A stretch of 64,000 bases of DNA from contig SSBO01000014.1 of the NCBI GenBank assembly GCA_005281725.1, positions 1,051,550-1,115,549 of the forward strand, given 5' to 3'. The position numbers and the translations under genes are program-made. Of the stretch, positions 24,901 through 37,434 are shown one piece after another. Source of the stretch: Wuchereria bancrofti. Its lineage: Eukaryota > Nematoda > Chromadorea > Rhabditida > Onchocercidae. How positions within the stretch are numbered: the first letter of the stretch is position 1; each line of letters opens with the position of its first letter. The notes below the pieces were generated by a model. The model saw only the letters and a list, made by a program, of their open reading frames with translations. It was not told the DNA's origin and made no database searches.

Positions 24901-27900
24901 GAAGGAAGGAAGGAAGGAGGGAGGGAGGGAGATGATTTTGGACAGGCGCTGAAATAAAAAATTTTATCTGGAATCTTCGAGTTCATTCCTCCTATTTCCT
25001 ACTCTTTTATTCATTATTTACTTGACCTTCTTTTCATTTTCTCTTTCTGTTACTCTCCCTCTTTCTGGCTCTCTATTTCTCCCTCCTTTAAATGCTACTG
25101 CTATATAGGTTTTTCTATTTAGTTCTTTTTTGTCACACTATGACCTCTTTCTTTTAATCCATTCATTTTCACTCATTTTCTCAGTTACAGTTCTTTCCTT
25201 TTCTTTTTTTTTTTTTTTTTGTTATAACTTTCTAATATTGGTATGAGAGAATTTATTTGACAGTAATCCTTTTTCCCTCTATTTGTCAACTCAACAAACT
25301 CAACTCAACTGAATTGAACAGCTGTGGCAAGATTTTCGACCTGGTTCATTACTCTTCCTCCATCAAACCTTCTCAGCTTTCTGTGCTGCCATCATCATTA
25401 CCCAACAAATCACCCGCACAATGACATATACTATACATACACACACACATACACATACATACATACATACACATACATCGTTTTCTTCATTTCATTTGAG
25501 CGCGATAGGTCGTTATTTGTTGGGTCACTTTTTTTTTTTCTTTTTTCCCACCCCTTTCTGTCATTGTTGCACAGTGATTATCGTATCTTATTGCTGCTTA
25601 CTTCTACTCTGAATGCATTTTATACATTGTTGATAGTAATACTATCATATCAATGTTGTATTCAATTTGTCAATTGCATATATTGTTTGTTGGTTTATTG
25701 ATTGTTAGCTTAAGCTTCACATTTGATATCATCTTATATAAGTATTCCATGTTATTGTTTCTCTATATCATATTTTAAATTTTGTTCCACTTTTTCCTAT
25801 CATTTCAACTTTGATGTACTTAATTAATTAATTAAATTGATTTGTCGTTGTATTTATTTGTCGATGTATCATATTAGTGTAACATTCCTCATTGGCTTTC
25901 TCTTCCAATTAGGAAAAAGCACTGGTATGATTATATTTGCAGTATCATTGATTTTTTAGAGATTATTAGTGCATAAGATTTGTAAGAAAAATATAGTAAG
26001 ATTAACCAACACTCATATAATTTATATTTAGTGTTAAGTCTTTCAGGAAGCTTACAAAATGTGATTTGCCCTACATTGTTTGGGCATTGCTATTGCCCAT
26101 CTGATTATTCGCATTACATTACTGATGATCAACGAGTGGATTCGTTAATGGTTAGTTTCTCATTTATCATCTCACACATATTCCATATCTATTTTATTAG
26201 AGTGAGAAAGATTTAGTGAAAGGATTATGTTTAAGATTTGGAATATGAACATAATGTTTGACATTTTTACAAACTTTTCCTATTTTCTTAATGTTTATTT
26301 TCTTTTCTTCTTGCGTATGTGTGTATTTTTGTTTTAATTCACCTTATATGCTACGAATGTCATCCATAGTTTGTGCTTTTTCAAATATCGAGCAGTGCTT
26401 CATCATTGAACGGATATTTTCCGGAGTTGTTTTAATCCTTTGGGTTTCATTCGTTTACTTTTGGTTCTATCCAGGCTATGATAGTTTAAATCGTTTTACA
26501 TAGCTTAAGCTATTTTTAAATTTTCTGTTGATTCATGCTGCTATCTATTGGCACATTTAGAATATTCTGGTAAGATATGACATAACTGCTGCAGAGGGAT
26601 AATATCTGGTGGAATATGTTTTTGCTTACTTTAAAATATATAAGCAATTCTGGATAACTTTTCTTTCGCTGCTCGATGTTTGCTTTTTAGACTGTTCATG
26701 AGTTATGTTGTAATGATTCTCTGTGAATGTGAATCCTATCATCTCTCCAATTTTTAGTCTTATTGTTAGTACCATGTGTCATGTGTTTACTTACAGACGA
26801 GTAATATTTTAAGATTTTTAAGCTCTTTGGAAATTGTATAAAAGCATGCGGAACTTTACGGAAAAATTAAGATTCACTTTTGATGTTAAAAAAAAAAGTA
26901 TTTTTGTCATCTCCTGTATGTATGTGTTATTGTACAAGTTCCTGAAGCACCTAATCAAATTACACTCCTATATGACTAGTTTTAGTGTCTTACAGTGTTC
27001 TTTATGTTTGCTTCTAACAGGCGTAGCACTTCTTTTTTTTTCTTCTTTGCATCGTCAAGCAAGTTTTCTGGAGTACAGTCACATTTTAAGATTCAGGTGG
27101 ATGATGTCTAGGAAATGTTAAAAGGAAGTGCTCAATGCTAAATTTTGCTTTGAAATTTAATTTACAGAAGGCATCCTTAAGGGGTGTAATTTGATAGTTG
27201 CGTGTACCGGAAGAAACAAATCTATACCTTCTGGAGCATGCTGTGTGTCGGTGGTGAAAGACATGGGTAGTGAGACGTTAGAATTTCAAGGTCGTATCAC
27301 TATTCTGTTTTTCGCCTCGTATCACGGCGACGCCCCCTTCTTGCAATTATCCGTTTTTTCCCCCTTCCACTGTGCCATAAATTCGACCAGAATAATTCCG
27401 GTCGACAATTCTCAATTTTTTTTGGCTGAAAAATAGCTATTACTTTATGTATGCATATGGAGACATAATCAATGGATTGATATTTACTGCGATCATATTT
27501 TGTCGCAAAAAGAAAACTGTTGTCATCACGAAAATGCTATGTGATGCTACTAAGTAGTATTATCAGTGCTAGTACTGATGACATTGTTTCCTGGATTATT
27601 GAGAGGCAAATTCGATCAATGGAGAAGTTGGAATCTTGGTGCTTTTTTTTTTTCTTATGTATTTTGTGTTTTCTTTTTTGTTTCAGACACGTAGCAAATG
27701 AAATAATTAACAGTTGAGATGTACTCATGTTGCTATTGTTGTTGTTTAGATGATGACTTCAAGGTTGAAGATAATATTATTTTGAATTTAGGATAAATAT
27801 GACTACTTAATATTGCCACTGAGAAAAATTATAGTTTTGAAGCTGAAGTTATCATATGTGTATATAATATTTATCTATCAATTTTATGAAGAGTAATTTT

Positions 27901-30900
27901 GCAATTTATGGTGCAGCAGCTGTTTTGGCTGCTAACAATAGTTGGCTATTATAAAATGAGCAGGATGAGCTACACTGATCCAAATTGCAAATTGACATTA
28001 AATAATTGACATGATCTGCAGTGGATGTATTAGTTACGAAGATATTCCTAAAATCTGTTTAAAAAAAAATTTCCCTATTTCATATTAGTTTAGTATTTTC
28101 CTTTTCTTTTTTTGGATAACTGAAATGGTAATTAATTGATGGGTAGATTGAAATTACTATCTTATTTCTAATAAAATAGGATTTAATTATAATGTTAGTT
28201 AGCTCTCTATTTGAATGTGATGCAAATTAGGTTTTTCTCTTTTTTATAGAAAAATTAGAACGTGCAAATGTGATTGAAACAGTAAATAAAATCTATTTTA
28301 AAGGAATAACTTATAAATGATAGTTGATATGGGCAAAGGTGTCGGCGCGTCTTTTCATCTTTTTTTTTTCTTTGATTTGGAAGAAAAAAGGAGAATTGTT
28401 TAATGCATTTTAATTTTTACTTTAATTTGTTTTACGTGTTTAAATGATTTCAAGGATAATTTGATAACTTTAACTGGTAACATCATTTACAGCGAGTCTT
28501 TTTTTATTGATTGAGGTGATAGTGTTGGGTGGTGATGATGGTGATGATGATGATGATGGCAACAAGTACAGCGTTAATGATAATTGTATTATAGAAAATG
28601 ATAAGGAAAATTGATGACATCGTATATTAGTGAAAAACTTTCTAATAGCATTTCTTTTCGTGATAGGGTTTTTGATTGAGAATTTTAGTGATACCACAAT
28701 GATAATAATAATAATAGTATTCATAACTTCTCGTCTCTGGATTTTATTTTTTTGTTCACCTTGAATAAAGGAAATTGTTGCTTAGAAAAGAAGCAAAGGA
28801 AAAAATAGCAGCAAAAATGTGTTTGCTATTGCTTACCTTTTTCCTATATTAATGTATAATCATTAACATAAAAATTTTCAATATTATTGTTAGGTATTTT
28901 ATTTGGGTAAGGGTAAAGTAAGTAGCAGATGGGAATATTGCCATTTGGCATCAAATAATGCATATTGAAAAAGATTTATGTGCGTATGTGTGTGTAATGA
29001 ATGATAATGTGATATGTATGGTATTTGTTGGGTAACGATTGGTGTGCATTTATTTAAAGATTTATGTAAAAATAAAAATGAATGAGAAAATAAGAGGTTA
29101 GAAAGAGGGAGCGAGCGTAAAATATAAACTACAGGAGAAGACAAAGGCATTGTTTCTTTTTACCGTTATTTAAGACTGTCATATATGTAGCGCAAATGTA
29201 TGTATATGTGTGTGTCTGTGATTTGGTAAGGATAGTTATAGTGGCGGTAATTGTAGTGATAGTAATAGTAGTAGTAGTAGTAGTAGTACAGGGAGTATTG
29301 GAAAAGGTAGAAATGAAGGAAGAAGAAGGAAAGCTTCATGGGAGAGCAACAGTCTCTTCCATTTCACAGCTGCTTTTAAGAGTATGGGATAGGAAGAGTA
29401 TGACAGGTGTCCCTGAAGCAAATGGCGCTTCATTTCCTCTTCCTCATCCTCCCTTTCCCTCCTTTCTTTTACCCGTTCCTTCGTATCGCTTCCCCTCCCG
29501 TCATTTTTTCTTTCTTTTTTTCTCCTGTTTGCTTCTATTTTCATTTCTATTGATAATGATAGTTAGGATTTAGTATTCAGTGGTGTACGTATGTGTATGT
29601 ATGTGTGTACATGGTTGTATGTGTGTGGGTATGTATAGATGAAATGGAGATCACTAAGCTAATAACCAATAGTTTTATTCTTGTTTCAAAAAAAAGAGGA
29701 GGAAAAAAAAACTATGAAGTGCAAATGTTGAGGTATTGTTCTTTATTAGGTGGAGGGAGGGGAGGGAAGCGGGGATGAAGTGGAAGATGAGAATTGAAGT
29801 ACAAGGATATTTATTATCGTAAGAGAAATTGTTTATATATGTGTGTGTATGTATGTGCATGGGTGTATGTATGTATGTGTCTGTGTATCGTAATAGTTAT
29901 ATAAGTTTGCTAAAGAATGTCTAAAGTTTTTTTTTTCCTTTTTTTTTTGCTCAATCTGAGATGTATCATTCTCGTTCAACATAAGTAGAATCATTTTTTC
30001 CTCTTTTTTTTTTTGTAAAATTTCCTTTCATCCTTATTTAGGAATTTTCCCTCATATTTTTGATGCATTTTCGTTTTTATTTTTTTGAACTTTTATTCAA
30101 AATTTTGACGACATATAGGAAAAATGACTTTTCTTCGAGATCTTTTTTTTTTTTCTTTTGTGCGTATATTTCTTTCATTTATGATAAGATCATGATTTTC
30201 TTCCTCTTTACTTTTTCTTTTTTTATATGATACAGCGAGTGTATAATGTGCATTTGTGATTTGTGTGGATTTGTTTGACTTGGATTTTCAGGTTTTTGCT
30301 GTTAGGAAAAGGAGATTTATTAGAGAGACACGAGATATGTTTAATGGTACACCGAAAATCGTTTGCAATTGTTGTCAGTTAACAGTTGAAATTATATGCT
30401 CGAGCGATTCACCTCATCAGATTGATAAGAGCAGAAAGCTCAGTTTAGTGTTTGGTTGGATGAGATGTGATGATGATATTTGTTGATGTTTCGAGAGAAG
30501 CTAGAATTATTGAATAAATTAAGCATTTACTTATAATTTAATTTTGGGTTAACATTTAGGATAGATGATGAGTCATTCAGTTCGATTAACTGATACAGGT
30601 AGCGCAGTAGGTTCTTATGCTATGAATATGAGAAGATAAGGGATGAGTGATTTGATAAGCGAGCAGCAGCTGGTTTAGTCATTGTGCATTTGCATTTGAG
30701 GTGTGCTTGCTATGTGGAATACGACTAGTTTAATTTGCTGTATTAAAATAAAGTTCCAACTTGTGACGAAATATTTTTGAATGTTGCTTAGTTAATAAGT
30801 TATGTGTTGTACTGTTTCCTCTTTTTTTTTTTTCGAAATTATTTATTTCTTGTATATTGTGATTGATTTATTCATTGTGTAATCACATATTTATAGTTAT

Positions 30901-33900
30901 ATGTCAAGTTGAATTGTGAATTTCAAATTTATTTTTTGCTAGTATTTTGTTTGCTGTTTTCTGTTGATTAATTGATTGATTTCTAAAAATTCTGCTATGT
31001 TTATCATCTTGAAGAAATCCCAGACCAACACACCACTTCTTGAATTGGTGGTTTTCTTTATTCTTTTTCGAGAATTCATCGAAAAGGACTTCTCCAACAC
31101 GTCAAAGTGGTCAGTGATGTGTCGCTAAATGAAATTCATATCACAGCCAGCTTTGATGTGTTGTGCGCTTGTCGACCCATCACAACATGCATACATTTAT
31201 TATATTTAGCAAGTTTAGCTTAATCCTATGTTTTTATAATAATGGTGGTAGTACGGTGGTCAATTACATTACGTGGATTTTTTTTTTTTTTTTTAATTTT
31301 TCTTTTACTTGATGGAATCTGCCATATTTGTTTTTGTGATTTTTATCACTTAAAATATAAATTTTGAAGGAAAACACTTTATGAACAGTTTAATTTTTGA
31401 TGCATTGTATTACATTCCGGTGCTAAATGGTATTAACTATTGGTTTGTTTCGTAAAATGTTTCTAAATTTACTACCGATTAAAGATGTTTTGATCATAAT
31501 GTGTGTACTGTGTATATTGTGTCAGTAGTTTGAAAATATAATTCAATTTTCTTTTTGAAAGGGTGATTTAATTTATTTTTGTTCCCTTATTTGCTGTTAA
31601 TTCGATCATTTTGTTTGTTTTGTTATTTGCAATTAAATCGACCATTTCATTGTATAATATTGTTACTTCTTTCTTTTCTTATTACTTATCATTTTATCTT
31701 TCAAAATTTTAAAATCATTCTTTTTTGTATGTAACGTATAAATAGTTCCTTTTTATTTTTTTTTTAAAAGAATTTGAGTTAATAATAAATAAAAAGTGTT
31801 GAAAAGTTAGTGTTAAATCATATTTGAGGGATGGATATGTGTTATTGGTTCACACATTTAATGGGTGGGACTCTTCTGTGTTTATAATAATATTATCATT
31901 TTCTTGGTTCAAATCACTGCAATTTTACATATATAATAAAAATATTAACAATAAATATTCATGATGAGAAACAAAAAAGAAAGTGAAAAGGAGAGGGAGA
32001 GAGAGGGAAGGAGAGAAAGAGAAAAAGATGAGTTAAATGTAATACTCATTATATGTTTTCAGCTTCTCTGCAAAATTGTCACATGGCCAGGAGCATTAAC
32101 GAAGAGATGGATTTTCGAAAATTTTCTTGGCAGATATAGCATACTGTTGCAAGATACAGCATTTCATATCCGGAAAGTAATACTAAAAAGTTTTTATTTT
32201 CTCTTTCTGAAATAAATTTAATAATAAAAAAAGAAAGGAAAAAGGCTGAAATGAAACCATAAATGAAAATATATTTTGTAATAATTAAATGGAAAAGAAA
32301 AAGTTTTAAATTATTAAAAAAGAGAAAGAAAAATGGGAATATAATTAATATAAACTATTACTACTTGAAGTGATAAGAAGGTATTTTATAGCCGAAAATT
32401 TTTGTAATTTTACATATAATAATTGCACGTGTAATATTTAAATCTTCATAATGTATGCATTAAAGGTTTTTTTTTTGATTTCAATTGATTAATTCAGGCG
32501 GGAATACTTTTTCTTCTATGTACATTTGTGTGTGTGTGTGTGTGTGTGAAATACACGAGAAATTCATTGGTGTATTTAAATGTGGAATTAAACTGATTTC
32601 GAAAGTGGAGGGAGGGAGGAGAGGGAAGAAGAGGGAGGTAAGTGATGAGATTTTTAATGGTGAAGAATGATTTTTACCATATGATATGGTGTGAAAATTT
32701 GGTATCCAGGAAGAAGGGAAGAGGAAGAAAAAAAGAGGTTCAACATGTAAAGAGGGAGAGGGAGAGAGAGAGAGAGAGAAGGAGGTTATTTGTCTCTGGT
32801 TTTATGTTATTTTCTGAATATGATGATGACATTTCTCTGTCATTGACCGTACTAACTTGTTGTTGCATAGAGTAAAAAATTGTGGAAAGAGTAGTGATAA
32901 TGTGAGAGGGAAGGAAGAAGGAAGAGATAAGATGGGTGATAGATAGGTAGGATTCATTTCGTAATTTGAGCTTTCGCCAAAAAGACCAGAGGTTTTCAAC
33001 AACCTTTTCAGTTCGATTTGGTTCATTATTTTAGTAGATGTGGAAAGGATTAAACATATATAGAGTATGTGGGTGGTAGAAGAAATAATGCTACGGTCAA
33101 AGGTCATTTTAGCAAGCTAGCTCTATTCTTTCTCTAATGCCACTCTTTCATAATTTTGCAACAGGCATTTAACAGAGACACACATACATACATACACACA
33201 CACACACATACGTATGACATAAATTATATGAGCATACATTACGAAACATTCATTTTTCTTTCAACTTTTATGCTAGCAAAAAAAAAAAAGAAAACGAAAG
33301 AAGAAAGATTATTGAAAAGTTGGAGAATGTGAAAGAGGATAAGGAAAAATTGCTTCTTTAGCTTGATTGCTTTAGCAATAAAATTACTTCACCGATCTCT
33401 AACGTTCTTGCGAAATTTGCTGCATTTTCATTTTAAAGAGTTTATATTTAGAAAAGAGCTATATTAGAAGCTCTTTTAATGATACACAAGAAAAGATAAG
33501 GGGAAGTAGGGAAATAATACACACAAACATGTATGTAATAATGCATAAATAACATATATGTTTATGAATTATATACAGAAAAATTTGTTAAGTGTCTAGT
33601 TAAATTAATTTATGATTTTGATTGAGAGAGAGAGAGAGAGAGAAATGGAAAGAGAGAAGAGAAATACCAACCCAAACATACTATTAATATTTTATATATA
33701 TTTGTGAAACATTTGAAAGAGGAATACCGATTAATGATAGTAAATAGTGAGTTCTGAAAAAAAAAAAGATGATTTGTCGTAAATTGATTCTATTATGATA
33801 ATAATGATAATAGAGACGGTGATAGTAATAATGATAATGATGGTAATAGAGAGAGGGTAATAATGTTGACGATCATGACAGTGTTAATAGTTGTGAGTCA

Positions 33901-36900
33901 TTATGGTAATAGTAATAATGATAATGATAACGGAGACGATGGTAATGATAATGGATAGTGGTGGTGATGACAGTAATAGAGACAGTGGTAGCAGTGGTGA
34001 TGGTAGTGACAATGATGACAAAGACGATGATAATAGTGATGAAGATAGTGATAATGATACTAGTGAGGATGGTGGCGATAATGACAGTAGTGATGATGAT
34101 AATGATGATGATTACAATGATGACTTTTTCCTTTGTTGTTTATAGTTGAGGAAGTAGTTTTAAAGGTTAGTTTTTATGAGATTTCGAGTTTTCCTCTTTT
34201 TCTTGGTTAAATAACAATGATTACATAGTTGGTATGGATGGAAATTGGAAATATTGAAGTGAGAAAAGCATTGATAGCTTTTTCAAGCTTTTTGAGGAAT
34301 AAAAATTATGCGAAAGGTAGAATTAGTTGAATGTTTTAGTTATGAGATTCTTGCAAAAGAAAGTGACGAAGAAGAATGAAAAAGAAAAAAGAAATAAATA
34401 TAAGGAAAAATGAATAAAATAAGGTGGAAGTGAGATTACAAAATGTGAAAGTTACTTTTGCAAGATATAAATGAAGTGTAATATATTATTACTGCAAAGA
34501 ATGATTATGTCGGATTGTGCTAATTCATTTTTAAAATTAATTTAGGAAAGCTCAGACAAACATATTTTAGATGGAGATATGAAATTGGAGTGTAGAATTA
34601 TTTAGCATGCAACTGATAATTGCAATAAGTTTATGTGGTTAGATAATCATAAAAATTTTTGACGAAATTTCATTGTGTTATATTGGATAATAAAATATAA
34701 TCAATTTAAATACAGTATTTCTATCAAAATTATTCCACTTGAAAATGTTTAAAATTTCAAAGAATTAACAGTTAATTTTCAATTTGCATGGTTCTAATGT
34801 AAGTTTTGTATAATTTAAAGTATATAAATTGTAAACTTTGAATCTATGATAACTATTATGGATTATATACTTGCATTAAATGACGTTTAATAGTTTGAAT
34901 TGATTAATCTTTAATACTAGGAATGGAAATGTACAAAATTTATAGTCTAGTTTTTTTTTTTTCCATTCCTTATTTTCTGTAATGAAAATATATATGATAT
35001 AAGATTACGATAGATAATGAATGAAATTTTTTTCAGAACATTCAAGGATAAAGAGAAATAATCATAAATAAACTTGAAGCAGCAACATTGGCATTTCTAA
35101 CTAATTAAATTACACTGATAAGATTTGTTCCACTAGATGAATAGATGTGAAATTTAATGAAAATTAGATGGAAGGATGGTGGGGGAGGGTGGGAAATGAG
35201 AATGAGTGCAAGCTGTGGGATTTTACATAACAAAGCTGATATGATGAATTGGTAATTAAATAATGCTCATAAGATTAGCGTAAGGATAAAATGAAGTGCA
35301 ATGTAAATAAGTGATTTTAAGAGTACTGATAAAGACAATAGGCATTTTTTGTAATAATAATAATAGTAATAATTATAATAATAATAACGACAATACTAGT
35401 AATGATATTAATAGTATCAATAATAATGATAATAATAATAATAATAGTGACAATAATAATAATGATAGTGATAATGATATTGATGTAATGATAATGATAT
35501 GCTGATAATAGTACTAATAATAATGTGGCGACAATGATATAATGATACTGATGTAATGATGATGATATGATGATAATAATAGTAATAATAGTAATAACAA
35601 TTAATAATAATAAATAATTATAATTAGTAATGGTAATAAAGTCATATATAGCGATGGAGATTAGATCCAATTATTTATGATTGAAAAGTAAATTTCATAA
35701 TATCATAAATAATAGATGATAACGTACAAGATTTGAAGTAAAGAGGAATATTGATTATAATTTATCGTGGATTGCTTGCTCTTAATAAACAGATGTGTAT
35801 ATATAAAAAGGAATAAAAATAGTAAGCAAAAAAAAAAGAAGTGAACACATTATAAGAAATCAGAGATGGTAATAAATTCGAAATTGAAATATATTAGCAA
35901 TAATTAATTGTCTAATTGCATTTGTATATGATATAATATAAAATGAATGAATCTAAGTATGTCTCTCTATATCATTGCGAACTAATGATCATTCGATACG
36001 AAATAACAATGTTTATGATTTTGGATTTAGTTAATTAAACTGAATTCAAATAATATTGATATGTTTTAATAGAATTTTTGTTGGTGATACTCTACATTTA
36101 GATTACATATCGTTATAACTGATGTAAGTTATAATTGAGTATTTTAATCATTTATTTACCATTCAGTTATGGATTTTATTAAGTTAAAGAGGAAATTTTT
36201 TATTTCCTCTTCATTTTTATTTTTATTTATTTATTTACTTTTTTTCTGGCCTACGATATGTATACGACAGTTAATCGTAAAATATAAAATTGAAAACTTA
36301 ATATACTTCATGAGATAGAGTCGGTTATTTTTTTGTGAAATGATAATTTAACACTTTTATTAAAACATATGATTTTTCTAGCAATTATTTTTTTTTACTT
36401 ATCAGTTATTTCATAAATTTCAGACATGTGTAACAATATTAGGAAAATTGGCAGCAATGTTTGGAAGGAATTTCACCGAGCAGGTAGATGATAAGCAACT
36501 TTATTTGTGCTCATTTTTCTTTTTCTTTTTTTAAATTTATTTCAAAAATATTTCTATCAATAGAAAATTAAAAAAAAAATATTAGAGATGGAATGAAAAA
36601 AATAATAAATATTTTTTTTTTAAAAAAAACAATTGGTAAAAATTGTCACACTTTTTGCATTTTATACTATTATCTAATGTTGTCTAATTATATATATATA
36701 TATATTTTTTTTTGCTTTTTCATACAATCATACATATTAATTGTTTATTTTTTTTTTTCAACTAATTTTTAGATACTTTTTTTTTTAAAAAAAACAATTG
36801 GTAAAAATTGTCACACTTTTTGCATTTTATACTATTATCTAATGTTGTCTAATTATATATATATATATATTTTTTTTTGCTTTTTCATACAATCATACAT

Positions 36901-37401
36901 ATTAATTGTTTATTTTTTTTTTTCAACTAATTTTTAGATACTTTTTTTTTTCTCTTTTGTCATTAATTTTATTAATTCTTTTTTTTTTTTTTGCAGTTTG
37001 TGGTACCATTTTTAATAGCATCAAGTGAAGATCTAGCATGGGGCGTACGAAAATCATCATGTGAGGTGTTTGTTGATGTTGCAAATTATTGCACAATGGA
37101 AACAAAAGAACATAAGCTTGCACCACGTTTTATTATTCTACTTCATGATTCTTCACGTTGGGTAAATTTCTTACTTTCTTCTTTTTTTTTTCTTTTTGTT
37201 TCACAATAATTTTACTTCAATTAATTATACTTGTTTATTAATTATTTTGAGCAAAAATTGAATTTATTTATTCATCAGTTATACTTTTTCTTTTTTTAAT
37301 ATTGTTTGAATAAATATATTGAAACTAACAAATCATTCTAAAAATGAAAAAAAAAAAGAAAATATTATTATTTGTTTATAATAGTAATAGTAATAATAAC
37401 A

Positions 37402-37434
<33 letters not shown>

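Larger units (their letters stand above)
32177..36423 (+). other. PP4 subunit intron 7 (4.2 kb)
   Basis: Donor GTAATA to acceptor TTTCAG. Holds a GT run (about 32526-32548), GA runs (about 32756-32780 and 33625-33643), CATA/CACA runs (33178-33211) and two long GAT/AAT fields listed separately. Frames across these repeats are not genes. Confidence 0.6.

Noticed and set aside
27750..27790. GATGATGACTTCAAGGTTGA resembling the DDVKxE part of PPP4R1
   Set aside because: No donor follows before a stop, and exon 6 already supplies this region.
28250..28281. 32-nt micro-exon (TTTTTATAG | ... ACA | GTAAAT) between PP4 subunit exons
   Set aside because: It would need entry in phase 1 while exon 6 ends in phase 0; using it would skip exon 6 and remove about 24 residues net of a HEAT repeat.
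33903..34149. Asp/Ser-rich acidic 80-aa frame
   Set aside because: It is a GAT/AAT triplet field in an intron; other frames of the same tract are equally open.
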